DNA of 35,069 nucleotides from Pantoea brenneri. GTDB lineage: Bacteria; Pseudomonadota; Gammaproteobacteria; Enterobacterales; Enterobacteriaceae. The stretch covers positions 1 to 35,069 of the forward strand of contig MIEI01000051.1 of assembly GCA_002095305.1 (NCBI GenBank), given 5' to 3'. Shown in pieces: positions 1 through 9,960 of the stretch; within the stretch, counting starts at the first letter, position 1, and the number at the start of each line of letters is the position of its first letter. Both the position numbers and the translations under genes were made by a program. The notes below the pieces were generated by a model. It saw nothing but the letters and a program-made list of their open reading frames with translations. It ran no database searches and had not been told where the DNA came from.

Positions 1-812
1 TGCTGGCCTCTAAAGGCAGCATTGATTACGCCCTGTTTCTCACCGCACTGGTTGGCGTGTCATTGGTAGTCGCATCAGGTTGTGTCTTCAACAACGTGAT
101 TGACCGCGACATCGACATCAAAATGGAGAGAACCAGGAATCGGGTGCTGGTAAAAGGCCTCATCTCCGCGAAAGTAAGCCTGGTTTATGCCACTGTATTG
201 GGTATTGCTGGCTTTGCGTTGCTCTATTTCGGCGCTAACCCGCTGGCCATGTGGCTGGCGGTGATGGGCTTCGTGGTGTACGTCGGCATTTACAGCCTCT
301 ATATGAAGCGTAATTCAGTCTACGGAACGCTGATCGGTAGTCTGTCTGGCGCCGCGCCACCGGTGATCGGTTATTGTGCGGTCTCCAACGAGTTTGATGC
401 AGGCGCGTTAATCCTGCTGGCGATCTTTAGCCTGTGGCAGATGCCGCATTCGTACGCGATTGCCATCTTCCGTTTTAAAGATTACCAGGCAGCGAACATC
501 CCGGTTCTGCCGGTGGTGAAAGGCATCTCGGTAGCGAAGAATCATATTACGCTCTACATTCTGGCGTTTATGATTGCCACGCTGATGCTGACGCTGGGCG
601 GATACGCCGGCTACAAATATCTGGTGGTGGCTGCTGCCGTCAGCGTCTGGTGGCTGGGCATGGCGTTATCGGGCTACAAGACCGCTAACGATCGGGTCTG
701 GGCACGTAAGCTGTTCGTCTTCTCCATCGTCGCCATCACCGCTCTCAGCGTGATGATGTCGGTAGATTCGATGGCTCCGGCCTCGAAAGACCTGCTGACC
801 TACGTCTGGTAA
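1..812 (+). CDS. cyoE: Protoheme IX farnesyltransferase (heme O synthase), 5' end outside window
   Basis: CyoE is an inner-membrane UbiA-family prenyltransferase. It adds a farnesyl group to heme b to make heme O for cytochrome bo3 oxidase. The frame is open from base 3, and the first visible residues (LASKGSID) match the E. coli protein near residue 29, so only the short N-terminus is missing. The first Asp-rich motif (NNVIDRDID) is visible, as are [12 protein letters not shown] and the second conserved loop [11 protein letters not shown], between several hydrophobic segments. The C-terminus ends in VW as in E. coli. It would be the last gene of the cyo operon, and a strong intrinsic terminator follows at 834-864. 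A GTG at 57 can open a shorter frame, but homology continues upstream, so it is not the start. Confidence 0.97.
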   Translation, partial: LASKGSIDYALFLTALVGVSLVVASGCVFNNVIDRDIDIKMERTRNRVLVKGLISAKVSLVYATVLGIAGFALLYFGANPLAMWLAVMGFVVYVGIYSLYMKRNSVYGTLIGSLSGAAPPVIGYCAVSNEFDAGALILLAIFSLWQMPHSYAIAIFRFKDYQAANIPVLPVVKGISVAKNHITLYILAFMIATLMLTLGGYAGYKYLVVAAAVSVWWLGMALSGYKTANDRVWARKLFVFSIVAITALSVMMSVDSMAPASKDLLTYVW

Positions 813-833
813 CCGATACCGCAACAGCATGAT

Positions 834-864
834 AAGGGCGCGATTTTCGCGCCCTTTCTTTTTG
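834..864 (+). terminator. Intrinsic terminator after cyoE
   Basis: A perfect 10-bp stem (AAGGGCGCGA at 834-843, TCGCGCCCTT at 847-856) is followed by TCTTTTTG. It lies 21 bp after the cyoE stop, so it probably ends the cyo operon transcript. Confidence 0.9.
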
Positions 865-944
865 TTACCACTGCTTAAAAACTATTATTTTACCCGCCCT
901 GCCCCGCCCCCTAGAATAAACGCAGCACATTAACAGAGGTTGGA

Positions 945-2309
945 ATGAACGATAATAAAATGACTCCGGTGGAGCTGCGCGCCACATGGGGCCTCGGTAC
1001 GGTCTTTTCCCTGCGCATGTTGGGAATGTTCATGGTCCTGCCGGTATTGACCACGTATGGCATGGCGTTACAGGACGCGAGTGAAACCTTAATCGGCCTG
1101 GCCATTGGTATTTACGGCCTTGCTCAGGCCATATTTCAGATTCCTTTTGGTCTGCTTTCCGATCGTATTGGTCGTAAGCCGCTGATCGTCGGCGGACTGC
1201 TGCTGTTTGTGCTGGGCAGCGTGATCGCGGCCTGCACCGAATCGATCTGGGGAATTATTCTGGGCCGCGCCTTACAGGGGTCCGGTGCCATTGCCGCCGC
1301 CGTGATGGCGCTGCTGTCGGATCTGACGCGCGAACAGAACCGCACCAAAGCGATGGCCTTTATCGGCATCAGTTTCGGCATTACCTTTGCGATTGCAATG
1401 GTGGTCGGTCCCATCGTCACCCACGCGCTGGGTCTGCATGCGCTGTTCTGGATGATTGCGATCCTGGCGTCGCTCGGCATCGTGATTACCCTGCTGGTGG
1501 TGCCGTCCGCCTCACACCACGTGCTGAACCGCGAATCCGGGATGGTGAAAGGCAGCTTCCGTAAAGTGCTGGCCAACTCCCGACTGGTTAAGCTGAATAT
1601 CGGTATTTTCTGCCTGCACGTCCTGTTGATGTCGAGCTTTGTCGCCCTGCCCGGCCAGTTTGAACAGGCGGGCTTCCCGGCACCTGAGCACTGGAAAGTC
1701 TATCTCGCCACGATGCTGATCGCGTTTGCTGGCGTGGTGCCGTTTATCATCTACGCCGAAGTGAAGCGTCGTATGAAGCGGGTATTTGTCGGCTGCGTCG
1801 GGATGATCGTGGTGGCAGAAATTGTGCTGTGGGGCGCGGCGGGCCACTTCTGGACGCTGGTCGTCGGCGTGCAGCTGTTCTTCTTCGCCTTCAATCTGAT
1901 GGAAGCGATTCTGCCGTCGCTGGTGAGTAAAGAGTCCCCTGCCGGTTATAAAGGCACGGCGATGGGCCTCTACTCCACCAGCCAGTTCCTCGGCGTGGCG
2001 GTGGGCGGCAGCATGGGTGGCTGGGTCTTTGGTCACTTCGATGCGCAAACAGTATTCCTGGTCGGTGCTATAGTCGCCGCCGCCTGGCTGTTTGTCAGTA
2101 TGACGATGCAGGAGCCGCCGTATGTTAGCAGCCTGCGGCTGGTGCTGAGCGATGCGGCACTGGCAGCGCCCAACCTGGAACAGCGTCTGAAAGCGCAGCC
2201 GGGCGTTAACTCTGTGTTTATCGTGCCGGAAGAGAAAAGCGCCTACATCAAAATTGACAGCAAAGTTACCAGCCGCCCTGAGCTGGAAGCTCTGTTAGGC
2301 AGTTGCTAG
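945..2309 (+). CDS. yajR: MFS transporter YajR
   Basis: This is a 454-residue inner-membrane major facilitator with twelve predicted hydrophobic segments, the same length as E. coli YajR. The family signature between helices 2 and 3 is visible as GLLSDRIGRKPLI (near residues 74-86). After the last helix, roughly residues 390-454 form a soluble tail matching the YAM domain, a ferredoxin-like fold characteristic of YajR. YajR is thought to be a proton-driven efflux protein, but its natural substrate is not settled. The start ATG has an AGAGG ribosome-binding sequence just upstream. It sits alone between the cyoE terminator and a long non-coding region, so it is probably a single-gene unit. Confidence 0.95.
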   Translation: MNDNKMTPVELRATWGLGTVFSLRMLGMFMVLPVLTTYGMALQDASETLIGLAIGIYGLAQAIFQIPFGLLSDRIGRKPLIVGGLLLFVLGSVIAACTESIWGIILGRALQGSGAIAAAVMALLSDLTREQNRTKAMAFIGISFGITFAIAMVVGPIVTHALGLHALFWMIAILASLGIVITLLVVPSASHHVLNRESGMVKGSFRKVLANSRLVKLNIGIFCLHVLLMSSFVALPGQFEQAGFPAPEHWKVYLATMLIAFAGVVPFIIYAEVKRRMKRVFVGCVGMIVVAEIVLWGAAGHFWTLVVGVQLFFFAFNLMEAILPSLVSKESPAGYKGTAMGLYSTSQFLGVAVGGSMGGWVFGHFDAQTVFLVGAIVAAAWLFVSMTMQEPPYVSSLRLVLSDAALAAPNLEQRLKAQPGVNSVFIVPEEKSAYIKIDSKVTSRPELEALLGSC

Positions 2310-2428
2310 TTTAAAATGGGTTCTGCCGGTTAAATCTGACCGATTAGCCCGTTTCGCTTCAGGATCGAACTGACTCAGGGAACACGGTCAGATCGGAAAG
2401 TCGCAAAAGCCGCCATCTATGGCACGCT

Positions 2429-2466
2429 CGTCCCGCGCCGTCCCTGGCGCGGGACGCTTTCCTCTT
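2429..2466 (+). terminator. Probable terminator hairpin downstream of yajR
   Basis: An 11-bp perfect stem (CGTCCCGCGCC at 2429-2439, GGCGCGGGACG at 2446-2456) has a 6-base loop. It is followed by the pyrimidine-rich CTTTCCTCTTC rather than a pure T run. It is about 120 bp after yajR, so it may end that transcript or belong to a structured RNA. Confidence 0.5.
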
Positions 2467-2934
2467 CTGCCCGTGTTCTCTGCGCCCCTTTAGCTTTTAC
2501 GTTGCTGCTGAATCCCCCGAATTTGATTTGGTGCTTAATCTTAAACCCGGCACAAGCCTTCTTACAGACGACTCATAAATCCAGGGCGATGGATGCCTGT
2601 GCCTGTAGCAAAGCATCGCGGGCCAGGGACAAAAACGCCGGGAGCGTTTTTGAACAACGCAACGCGTTGGCCCGGCTACGGGCGCACCTCAGGGATAAGG
2701 TGCGTAATCGCGCGCGCTGAGCCGTCATGGATGGCGCTATTGCGTCTTTGCGAAAGGCACAGGTTCCCTGAGCAAGCGCGATCGCACAGACGCCCTACAG
2801 CTCCCAACCCGCTCCAGACGTTTGACTTGTTCAAAGAGATGCAAGCCAGCGTGCGATCCCACCGATGTCTCTGACTCCGCTATTCAGACGGCTAACAAAT
2901 TCAGATCGATGCAGGGCTGCTCCTGCCAGATAAC

Positions 2935-2962
2935 AAAAAACCCGGCCTTAGCCGGTTTTTTT
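2935..2962 (-). terminator. Intrinsic terminator after yajQ
   Basis: A CCGGC/GCCGG stem (2942-2946 and 2951-2955) is flanked by an A run on the left and a T run on the right, so it can work on both strands. On the minus strand it lies about 40 bp beyond the yajQ stop. Confidence 0.75.
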
Positions 2963-2999
2963 CACTACCTTCAGGCTGAGGAAACGCAGCCTGTCCCGC

Positions 3000-3491
3000 T
3001 TAGTCGCGGAAGTTTTTAAACTGGAACGGCTGTCCAAGGTTGCTGCCGCGCACAATCGCCATAGCACCCTGCAAGTCATCACGCGCTTTGCCGGTAACGC
3101 GTAACGCTTCACCCTGAATCTGGGTCTGTACTTTCAGCTTGCTGTCTTTGATCAGCTTCACCAGCTTTTTCGCCACGTCGCTTTCAATGCCTTTTTTCAG
3201 TTTGGCATCGACTGCCCAGCTTTTACCGCTGTGCTCAATCTCTTCCGGCACCTCTAAGGCACCGCCTTCAATTCCGCGCTTCAGCAGTTTCTCACGCAAA
3301 ATATCGACCAGCTGTTTGACCTGAAAATCGGACTCGCTGGTGATTTTGATGGTTTCATTCTTTTCGTTGAGCTCAAATTCGGCGCTCACGTTGCGGAAAT
3401 CAAAGCGGGTAGACACTTCACGGTTGGCATTTTCCACCGCATTGCGAATTTCCTGCAGATCGACTTCTGAAACGATATCGAAAGATGGCAT
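3000..3491 (-). CDS. yajQ: YajQ family nucleotide-binding protein
   Basis: The product is 163 residues from the [11 protein letters not shown] start, the length of E. coli YajQ (UPF0234). The family has two ferredoxin-like alpha/beta domains and binds nucleic acid or nucleotides; relatives in Xanthomonas and Pseudomonas are reported cyclic-di-GMP receptors. Its role in enterobacteria is not firmly known. The C-terminal signature [11 protein letters not shown] is intact. An upstream in-frame ATG would add 11 residues, but AGGAG lies about 8 bases before the ATG at 3491, and homology begins there. It is divergent from panE, with about 135 bp between the two starts. Confidence 0.95.
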   Translation of the reverse strand: MPSFDIVSEVDLQEIRNAVENANREVSTRFDFRNVSAEFELNEKNETIKITSESDFQVKQLVDILREKLLKRGIEGGALEVPEEIEHSGKSWAVDAKLKKGIESDVAKKLVKLIKDSKLKVQTQIQGEALRVTGKARDDLQGAMAIVRGSNLGQPFQFKNFRD

Positions 3492-3626
3492 CTCTTCTTC
3501 TCCTGACGCTAAAGTGACATGCATAATACGCGTCTTACGGTGCTAAATAAAATCAGGCTGCACACAACGCTATACTTGTTCTGTGACAGTGAAGAATAAA
3601 TAGATAGCCCGCCAGCGGGAGGCAGT

Positions 3627-4547
3627 ATGAAAATTACCGTGTTAGGTTGCGGTGCTCTGGGTCAGGTGTGGCTCACAGCGCTGGCTCGCCAGGGACACGA
3701 GGTTCAGGGGTGGTTGCGGGTACCACAGCCCTATTGCTCAGCCAATGTCGTCGATCCGCAAGGCAACATTTCAAACCGCACCTTTATAGCTAACGATCCG
3801 CTGTTTCTGGCTGAGAGCCAGTTACTGCTGGTGACACTGAAAGCGCCGCAGGTCTCGCCGGCGGTTAAAAACCTGGAAAGCGTGCTGGCGGAAAACTGCC
3901 CGGTGCTGCTGCTGCATAACGGTATGGGTACGCTGGAGGAGCTAAAAGGGCTGACCCAGCCGCTGCTGCGCGGTGTTACTACCCATGCGGCAATGCGCGA
4001 CGGAACGGTAATAAAACACATCGCCAGCGGTATCACCCACATCGGGCCGGGCAACCGTAAAAGCGCCGCTTACAGCGATATCGCCGACATCCTGCATCAT
4101 GCCCTGCCCGACGTCGCCTGGCACGACAATATCCGCGCCGCCTGCTGGCGTAAGCTGGCGGTTAACTGCGTCATCAACCCGATGACGGTGGAATATGATT
4201 GCCAGAACGGTGCCTTACGCGCCTATGCCGATCAGATCGCGCGGCTGTGCGATGAGATCAGTTGGGTGATGGAGCGTGAAGGTCAGAACGTCGCCAGCGA
4301 AAGCCTGCAGGATATTATTTTCGATGTAATTGAAAGCACCGCGGCCAATACCTCTTCGATGCTGCAGGACGTTCGCGCCCAGCGACTGACCGAAATTGAT
4401 TATATCAGCGGCTTTCTGCTGCGCCGCGCCCGAACTCACGGCCTGGTGCTGACGGAAAACAGCCGGCTGTACGACATTGTTAAACGTAAGGAGTCCTATT
4501 ATGTCCGCGAACGCATCGGTACTGGTTTGCCTGGCACATGGCAGTGA
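3627..4547 (+). CDS. panE: 2-dehydropantoate 2-reductase
   Basis: PanE is the cytoplasmic NADPH-dependent enzyme that reduces ketopantoate to pantoate in pantothenate and coenzyme A synthesis. The 306-residue product is close to the E. coli length (303). The N-terminal Rossmann motif GCGALGQVW binds NADPH. The catalytic lysine region [12 protein letters not shown] and the substrate-binding [14 protein letters not shown] near the C-terminus are both present. A GGGAGG ribosome-binding site lies just before the ATG. The last 47 bases overlap the start of yajL, so the two are translated from one message. The final residues differ slightly from E. coli. Confidence 0.96.
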   Translation: MKITVLGCGALGQVWLTALARQGHEVQGWLRVPQPYCSANVVDPQGNISNRTFIANDPLFLAESQLLLVTLKAPQVSPAVKNLESVLAENCPVLLLHNGMGTLEELKGLTQPLLRGVTTHAAMRDGTVIKHIASGITHIGPGNRKSAAYSDIADILHHALPDVAWHDNIRAACWRKLAVNCVINPMTVEYDCQNGALRAYADQIARLCDEISWVMEREGQNVASESLQDIIFDVIESTAANTSSMLQDVRAQRLTEIDYISGFLLRRARTHGLVLTENSRLYDIVKRKESYYVRERIGTGLPGTWQ

Positions 4548-5097
4548 AGAGACCGAAGCCGTCACCATCATCGATCTGCTGGTGCGGGGTGGATTAAAGG
4601 TGGTTACCGCCAGCGTTGAGAGTGATGGCAGCCTTGAAATCCGCTGCTCGCGCGGCGTGCGTTTGCTGGCCGATGCCCCGCTGGTTGAAGTAGCCGACAA
4701 CGATTATGCCGCGATTGTGTTGCCCGGCGGACTGAAAGGTGCCGAGACGTTTCGTGACAGTCCGCTGCTGGTTGAAACGGTGCGCCAGTATCACCTCAAC
4801 GACAAAATCGTGGCGGCCATCTGTGCCGCGGCCGGTACGGTACTGGTGCCGCACGACCTGTTCCCGGTCGGCAACATGACGGGCTTTCCCGGATTGAAAC
4901 AGACGATACCTGAAGAGAAATGGATGGAACGACGGGTGGTCTGGGATCCGCGGGTGAAACTGCTGACCAGTCAGGGTCCCGGTACGGCAATGGATTTTGC
5001 CCTGAAGCTGATCGATCTGCTGGTGGGAAAAGAGAAAGCGCGCGAGGTGGCCGCACAGCTGGTGCTGGCACCGGGCATTTACGATTATCAGGCCTGA
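4501..5097 (+). CDS. yajL: DJ-1/PfpI family protein YajL (protein/nucleotide deglycase, chaperone)
   Basis: YajL is the enterobacterial homologue of human DJ-1 and protects cells against oxidative and carbonyl stress. The 198-residue protein has the nucleophile-elbow cysteine at residue 108 (AAICAAAGT) and the conserved acidic residue in HGSEETEA near residue 16. The ATG at 4501 follows an AAGGAG site about 8 bases upstream. The longer frame from 4477 lies deep inside panE and adds residues absent from relatives. As I recall it, the E. coli motif after the cysteine is AAPAT; here it is AAAGT, a small change beside the active site. Deglycase activity is debated in the literature. Confidence 0.95.
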   Translation: MSANASVLVCLAHGSEETEAVTIIDLLVRGGLKVVTASVESDGSLEIRCSRGVRLLADAPLVEVADNDYAAIVLPGGLKGAETFRDSPLLVETVRQYHLNDKIVAAICAAAGTVLVPHDLFPVGNMTGFPGLKQTIPEEKWMERRVVWDPRVKLLTSQGPGTAMDFALKLIDLLVGKEKAREVAAQLVLAPGIYDYQA

Positions 5098-5110
5098 TAA
5101 GATTGAAGGC

Positions 5111-5143
5111 GGCCAGTCAGGACCGTGCTGGTCCCGACTGGCC
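5111..5143. terminator. Hairpin between convergent yajL and thiI
   Basis: GGCCAGTC (5111-5118) pairs with GACTGGCC (5136-5143), and GGACC (5120-5124) pairs with GGTCC (5130-5134), leaving one A/C mismatch. It lies exactly between two convergent genes and may end transcription from both sides, although no good T run follows. Confidence 0.5.
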
Positions 5144-5163
5144 GTGTTACCGGCGTAGATCGA

Positions 5164-6612
5164 CTATGGACGGTAAACTTTGACGTTCTTATAGCCCTGC
5201 TCGTGCAGGTAAAGAGCCTGCAGACGACTCATCACGCCGCGATCGCAGTAAAGCAACCAGGTACGGTTCTGGTCGAGATCGCCAAACTGGCTGCTGAGTT
5301 TATAAAACGGCAGCGATTTCACTTCGGTGGCGTTGAGCTTTAATGGATTCTCTTCCTGCTCGTCGATCGCCCGGATATCCAGCACGATATCATTATCGCC
5401 CAGCGAGGCCACGGTTTCGACTTCCACCACCTCTTCTTCGGTCTGTTCGGCGATGGTCCGGATATCGACGTTGGTCGCTTCTTCCACTACCCGATTGAGG
5501 ATATCGAAGTCGAAATTCTGCTCTTCTGCCTCAATCTTCGCCTTAACCGCTTTCACCGTCGGGCTTTTTGAGATCACGCCGCAATATTCCGGCATAGTGC
5601 TGGCAAAATCTTCGGTGCCGATTTCACGCGCTATCTTGATGATGTGTTCTTTATCATGCGAGATCAGCGGACGCAGAATCAGGGTGTCCGAGGCGTTATC
5701 AATCAGGCGCAGGTTAGTCAGCGTCTGGCTGGAAACCTGGCCGACCGCTTCACCGGTCACCAGCGCCTGTACGCCGTAGCGCTCAGCAATCATCGACGCG
5801 GCACGCACCATCATGCGTTTCAGCACCACGCCCATCTGGCCGTCATCCACTTTTTCGAGGATTTCACCTACTACCGGCTCGAAGTTAATCGCCACGAAGC
5901 GAACGCGGTGCGAACGGCCGAAGCGATTCCACAGATAGTGCGCGACCTGACGGACGCCAATTTCATGCGCTGCGCCACCCAGATTAAAGAAGCAATAGTG
6001 CACACGACTACCGCGACGCAGCAGCATGTAGCTGGAGACGCCGGAGTCGAAGCCGCCGGAGATCAGCGACAGCACATCTTCCTGAGTACCGATCGGGAAT
6101 CCGCCCAGCCCTTCGTAACGCGCTGTCACCAGCGTCAGACGGTTCTCTTCCACTTCAAGGTTCACCGTCACGTCCGGATTTTTAAGCTGTACCCGGGCGC
6201 TCTCGATGTGCTGGTTCAGCCCGCCGCCGACATAACGTTCCACGTCCTGCGAACTGAAGCTATGCTTACCACGACGTTTAACGCGGACGCAGAAGCTTTT
6301 TCCTTCCAGGCTGTCGCGATACTGGGCTAAGGTCTGTTCAAAGATGTGATGAATATCGGTGTACTCAAGATCTTCAACCGCCAGAACGTGATGGATCCCT
6401 GGAATGCGCGTCAGCTCATCAGGAATAATTTCCCCGAGCGCCGGATTTTTCGAACGCACTTCAATGTGATCCCAGTAACGCACTACCGCGATCTCATCAC
6501 TGACCGTCTTCAGGACATTGCGGATATTGCTGGCAAGAATCTTAATAAAGCGCAAACGCACCGACGGACTCTTGATGGTGATTTCAGGAAATAACTTGAT
6601 GATAAACTTCAT
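5164..6612 (-). CDS. thiI: tRNA 4-thiouridine synthase / thiamine sulfurtransferase ThiI
   Basis: ThiI makes 4-thiouridine at position 8 of tRNA and passes sulfur to ThiS for the thiamine thiazole. At 482 residues it matches E. coli exactly. It has an N-terminal ferredoxin-like and THUMP region (to about 165), a PP-loop adenylation motif [10 protein letters not shown] near residue 184, and a C-terminal rhodanese domain. The persulfide-carrying Cys456 is in YCDRGVMS. The second redox cysteine (PEYCGVI, near residue 344) is also present. The ATG at 6612 agrees with the family start. It is divergent from xseB and convergent with yajL. Confidence 0.97.
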   Translation of the reverse strand: MKFIIKLFPEITIKSPSVRLRFIKILASNIRNVLKTVSDEIAVVRYWDHIEVRSKNPALGEIIPDELTRIPGIHHVLAVEDLEYTDIHHIFEQTLAQYRDSLEGKSFCVRVKRRGKHSFSSQDVERYVGGGLNQHIESARVQLKNPDVTVNLEVEENRLTLVTARYEGLGGFPIGTQEDVLSLISGGFDSGVSSYMLLRRGSRVHYCFFNLGGAAHEIGVRQVAHYLWNRFGRSHRVRFVAINFEPVVGEILEKVDDGQMGVVLKRMMVRAASMIAERYGVQALVTGEAVGQVSSQTLTNLRLIDNASDTLILRPLISHDKEHIIKIAREIGTEDFASTMPEYCGVISKSPTVKAVKAKIEAEEQNFDFDILNRVVEEATNVDIRTIAEQTEEEVVEVETVASLGDNDIVLDIRAIDEQEENPLKLNATEVKSLPFYKLSSQFGDLDQNRTWLLYCDRGVMSRLQALYLHEQGYKNVKVYRP

Positions 6613-6844
6613 GGCGACACAGCTTCGTTGGGCAAATAAGTGCTAAAACAGGCAGCACTTAGCTGGTAAAATCACAAAATTGCGGGCTGCATGGCGCAAC
6701 CGCATCCGAGGCGCAGGAGTATATCACCTTTGTCAGGTGACTGCTTCTTCAACAGCCGCCGCATTGATTATTTTGCTAATCATTTGGTCTCAGCTACCAT
6801 GACCGATTGCAGGATAATGTCCCAACCGTGAGTCGACCCGAAAT
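6613..6844. promoter_or_regulatory. Divergent intergenic region thiI/xseB
   Basis: This 232-bp region must hold promoters for thiI and for the xseB operon. Visible inverted repeats are AAGTGCT/AGCACTT (6638-6644 and 6654-6660) and TCACCT/AGGTGA (6724-6729 and 6735-6740). A GATAAT hexamer near 6813-6818 could be the -10 box for xseB. No conserved small gene was recognised. Confidence 0.35.
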
Positions 6845-7087
6845 ATGCCGAAAAAAGCCGAACAGCCAGCCAGCTTTGAAACGTCATTGCAGCAGCTGGA
6901 ACAGATAGTCAGCCGTCTGGAAAGTGGTGAACTGCCGTTGGAAGAGGCGTTGAATGAGTTTGAACGGGGCGTGCAGCTGGCGCGTACCGGTCAGCAAACG
7001 TTGCAACAGGCTGAACAGCGTGTGCGCATTTTGCTGAGCGATGATAAAGATGCCGACCTCACCTCTTTTACCCCGGAAAACGACTAA
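6845..7087 (+). CDS. xseB: Exodeoxyribonuclease VII small subunit
   Basis: XseB is the small subunit of exonuclease VII, a cytoplasmic single-strand DNA nuclease formed with XseA (not in this window). The product is 80 residues, as in E. coli, and contains the family core [17 protein letters not shown] and [12 protein letters not shown]; it is mostly helical. It is the first gene of the xseB-ispA-dxs operon. Its TAA overlaps the ispA ATG by one base (TAATG), which suggests coupled translation. Confidence 0.97.
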   Translation: MPKKAEQPASFETSLQQLEQIVSRLESGELPLEEALNEFERGVQLARTGQQTLQQAEQRVRILLSDDKDADLTSFTPEND

Positions 7088-7986
7088 TGGATTTTGCCCA
7101 GATGCTCAACGGGTATCACCAGCAGGTGAATGCCGCGTTGACGCGCTTTATAGAGCCACTCCCTTTTCAGAGTTCTCCTCTGGTTAATGCCATGCATTAT
7201 GGGGCATTATTAGGCGGTAAACGTCTGCGCCCTTTTCTGGTTTATGCCACCGGCGAAATGCTCCATGCCGACCCGGCGAGTCTGGATGCGCCCGCTGCGG
7301 CGGTTGAATGCATCCACGCGTACTCCCTGATTCATGACGATCTCCCTGCAATGGACGACGACGCACTGCGTCGCGGGCAGCCGACCTGCCACATTAAATA
7401 TGGCGAAGATACCGCGATACTGGCTGGCGATGCATTACAGACGCTGGCCTTCTCGATTCTGACGGATGAGCCGATGCCCGGCGTCAACGCGGAGTATCGG
7501 CTGATGATGCTGTCAGAACTGGCGCGGGCCAGCGGCGTGGCAGGCATGTGTGGCGGCCAGGCGCTGGATCTGGCGGCAGAAGGTCAGTCGGTCGATCTGG
7601 TGCAGCTGGAGCAGATTCATCGCCATAAAACCGGCGCACTGATTCGGGCTGCGGTGCGGCTGGGTGCGCTGGCGGCGGGCGAAGCAGGTCGTGCAGCATT
7701 ACCGGCACTTGACCGCTATGCTGATGCTATCGGGCTCGCCTTTCAGGTGCAGGACGATATTCTGGATGTGGTGGGCGATACCGCGGTTATCGGAAAACGT
7801 CAGGGTGCCGACCAGCATCTCGGTAAAAGCACCTATCCTTCACTGTTAGGATTAGAACAGGCCCGTGCCAAAGCGCGGGATTTGTATCAGGAAGCCCTTG
7901 ATGCATTAGAAATTCTCGCAGCGCAATCTTATAACACCACAGCATTGCAGGCGCTGGCGAGCTTCATAATTGAACGCGACAAATAA
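7087..7986 (+). CDS. ispA: (2E,6E)-farnesyl diphosphate synthase
   Basis: IspA condenses dimethylallyl and isopentenyl diphosphates into farnesyl diphosphate, the precursor of ubiquinone side chains, undecaprenyl phosphate and heme O. The 299-residue protein matches the E. coli length. Both aspartate-rich metal-binding motifs are present: [15 protein letters not shown] and [10 protein letters not shown]. The GGKRLRP substrate-binding motif is near residue 44. The start overlaps the xseB stop by one base, and dxs follows after 19 bp. Its product feeds CyoE encoded at the window start. Confidence 0.97.
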   Translation: MDFAQMLNGYHQQVNAALTRFIEPLPFQSSPLVNAMHYGALLGGKRLRPFLVYATGEMLHADPASLDAPAAAVECIHAYSLIHDDLPAMDDDALRRGQPTCHIKYGEDTAILAGDALQTLAFSILTDEPMPGVNAEYRLMMLSELARASGVAGMCGGQALDLAAEGQSVDLVQLEQIHRHKTGALIRAAVRLGALAAGEAGRAALPALDRYADAIGLAFQVQDDILDVVGDTAVIGKRQGADQHLGKSTYPSLLGLEQARAKARDLYQEALDALEILAAQSYNTTALQALASFIIERDK

Positions 7987-8005
7987 CTTCCATAATGAGT
8001 CTCTG

Positions 8006-9870
8006 ATGAGTTTTGATATTGCGAAATACCCGACACTGGCGCTGGCAAATACGGTTCAGGAGCTGCGCGCCCTGCCGAAAGAGAAGCTGCCGGCGCTCTG
8101 TGATGAACTGCGTCAGTACCTGTTAGACAGTGTGAGTCGCTCAAGTGGCCACTTTGCATCGGGTTTGGGCGTGGTCGAACTGACGGTTGCGCTTCATTAT
8201 GTCTATAACACCCCGTTCGATCATCTGGTGTGGGATGTCGGCCATCAGGCTTATCCGCATAAAATTCTGACCGGTCGTCGCGATCGCATCGGCACCATTC
8301 GCCAGAAAAATGGCGTGCACCCGTTTCCGTGGCGCGGCGAAAGCGAATATGACGTACTGAGCGTTGGCCACTCATCGACCTCGATCAGCGCCGGTCTCGG
8401 CATGGCGGCGGCGGCAGAGCGTGAAGGCCTCGGTCGTCGCACCGCCTGTATTATCGGCGATGGCGCGATCACCGCCGGTATGGCGTTTGAAGCGATGAAC
8501 CACGCGGGCGATATCAAACCTGACATGCTGGTGATCCTGAATGATAACGAGATGTCGATTTCAGAGAACGTCGGCGCGTTAAACAACCGGCTGGCGCAGA
8601 TCCTGTCGGGCAAAACCTATGCGCGCCTGCGCGAAGGCGGTAAGCGGGTGCTGACTGGCCTGCCGCCGATTAAAGAGCTGGTGCGCCGCACCGAAGAGCA
8701 TCTGAAAGGCATGGTGGTGCCGGGTACGCTGTTTGAGGAGCTGGGTTTCAACTATATTGGTCCGGTCGACGGCCATGACGTGCTGACGCTGGTCAATACC
8801 CTGAGCAACATGCGTAGCCTGAAAGGGCCGCAGTTCCTGCACATCATGACCAAAAAAGGCAAAGGCTACGCCCCGGCGGAAGAAGATCCGATCGCCTGGC
8901 ATGCGGTGCCAAAATTCGATCCCGCCAGCGGTGAACTGCCTAAAAGCGCAGAAGGCCTGCCGAGCTACTCAAAAATCTTCGGCAACTGGCTGTGCGAGAT
9001 GGCAGCCGACGATCCGAAACTGATGGCGATTACCCCAGCGATGCGGGAAGGCTCCGGCATGGTCGGCTTCTCTCGCGAATATCCCAACCAGTATTTTGAT
9101 GTGGCGATCGCCGAGCAGCATGCGGTGACCTTCGCGGCCGGGATGGCAATTGGCGGCTACAAGCCGATCGTCGCCATCTACTCCACCTTCCTGCAGCGCG
9201 CCTACGATCAGCTGATCCATGACGTGGCTATCCAGAAACTGCCGGTCCTGTTTGCTATCGATCGCGGCGGCATTGTTGGCGCGGATGGCCAGACCCATCA
9301 GGCGCGTTTGATCTGGCGTATCTGCGCTGCGTGCCGGATATGGTGATCATGACGCCAAGTGATGAGAACGAATGCCGGCAGATGCTCTACACCGGCTACC
9401 ACTATCAGGATGGCCCGAGTGCTGTACGTTATCCGCGCGGCACCGGCATCGGCACGCCGCTGGCACCGCTGCAAAGTCTGCCGCTGGGTAAAGGCGTGGT
9501 GAAGCGCCAGGGCGAAAAACTGGCGATCCTTAACTTCGGTACTCTGTTACCCGAGGCCGCTGCGGCGGCGGAAGCGCTCAATGCCACGCTGGTGGATATG
9601 CGCTTCGTTAAGCCGCTGGATGAGGCGCTGATTGCTGAGCTTTCGACCCGTCACGAGGCGTTAATCACGCTGGAAGAAGGCGCGATCAAAGGCGGCGCGG
9701 GTAGCGGCGTCAACGAACTGGTGATGGCAAAACGTCTGCGCATTCCGGTGCTGAACATCGGTCTGCCCGACGAGTTTATCCCGCAGGGTACGCAGGACGA
9801 AATCCGTCATGACTATTTGCTGGACGCCGAAGGCATTCAGCAACAGATCGCCGCCTGGCTGGCACAGTAA
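8006..9870 (+). CDS. dxs: 1-deoxy-D-xylulose-5-phosphate synthase, frameshifted in this sequence
   Basis: DXS is the thiamine-diphosphate enzyme that makes DXP from pyruvate and glyceraldehyde 3-phosphate. DXP is the entry point of the MEP isoprenoid pathway and a precursor of thiamine and pyridoxal. The thiamine-binding [18 protein letters not shown], the family motif [14 protein letters not shown] and the pyrimidine-domain EQHAV are present. The frame breaks after GADGQTHQ at about 9302: CAG is followed by GC where GGC is expected, then the next frame resumes with [13 protein letters not shown]. Restoring one G gives 621 residues, against 620 in E. coli. The gene is essential in enterobacteria, so an error in the sequence is likely. 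The ATG at 8006 is the family start. Confidence 0.93.
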
Positions 9871-9880
9871 CCTCCCTTCC

Positions 9881-9905
9881 CTGCGCTTCCCTTTGGGGAG
9901 CGCAG
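9881..9905 (+). terminator. Hairpin after dxs
   Basis: CTGCGCTTCCC (9881-9891) pairs with GGGGAGCGCAG (9895-9905) over 11 bp with one G-T pair. No T run follows, so it may be a weak terminator or an mRNA 3'-end stabiliser for the xseB-ispA-dxs message. Confidence 0.45.
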
Positions 9906-9960
9906 CCCCTGCTATGCTTATTCACTGCTAAAAATCATGCGCTATGCCGCGGGAGTCATT

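Larger units (their letters stand above)
2310..2999. other. Hairpin-rich intergenic region with no convincing gene
   Basis: About 690 bp separate yajR and yajQ; I recall a much shorter gap in E. coli. Short open frames exist but have no clear ribosome-binding sites, overlap each other and resemble no family I know. The region contains several inverted repeats: 2334-2342 with 2385-2393, 2429-2439 with 2446-2456, 2630-2638 with 2644-2652, and a GCACCT/AGGTGC hairpin near 2684-2703. It could be a dispersed repeat, a degraded gene or a structured RNA; the sequence alone does not decide. Confidence 0.5.

Noticed and set aside
2502..3019. Three overlapping short plus-strand frames between yajR and yajQ
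   Set aside because: Low-complexity Arg/Pro/Ala-rich translations, no good ribosome-binding sites and overlap with hairpins; more likely non-coding.
5644..6330. 228-residue plus-strand frame opposite thiI
   Set aside because: It is antisense to a full-length conserved thiI and shows no domain of its own.
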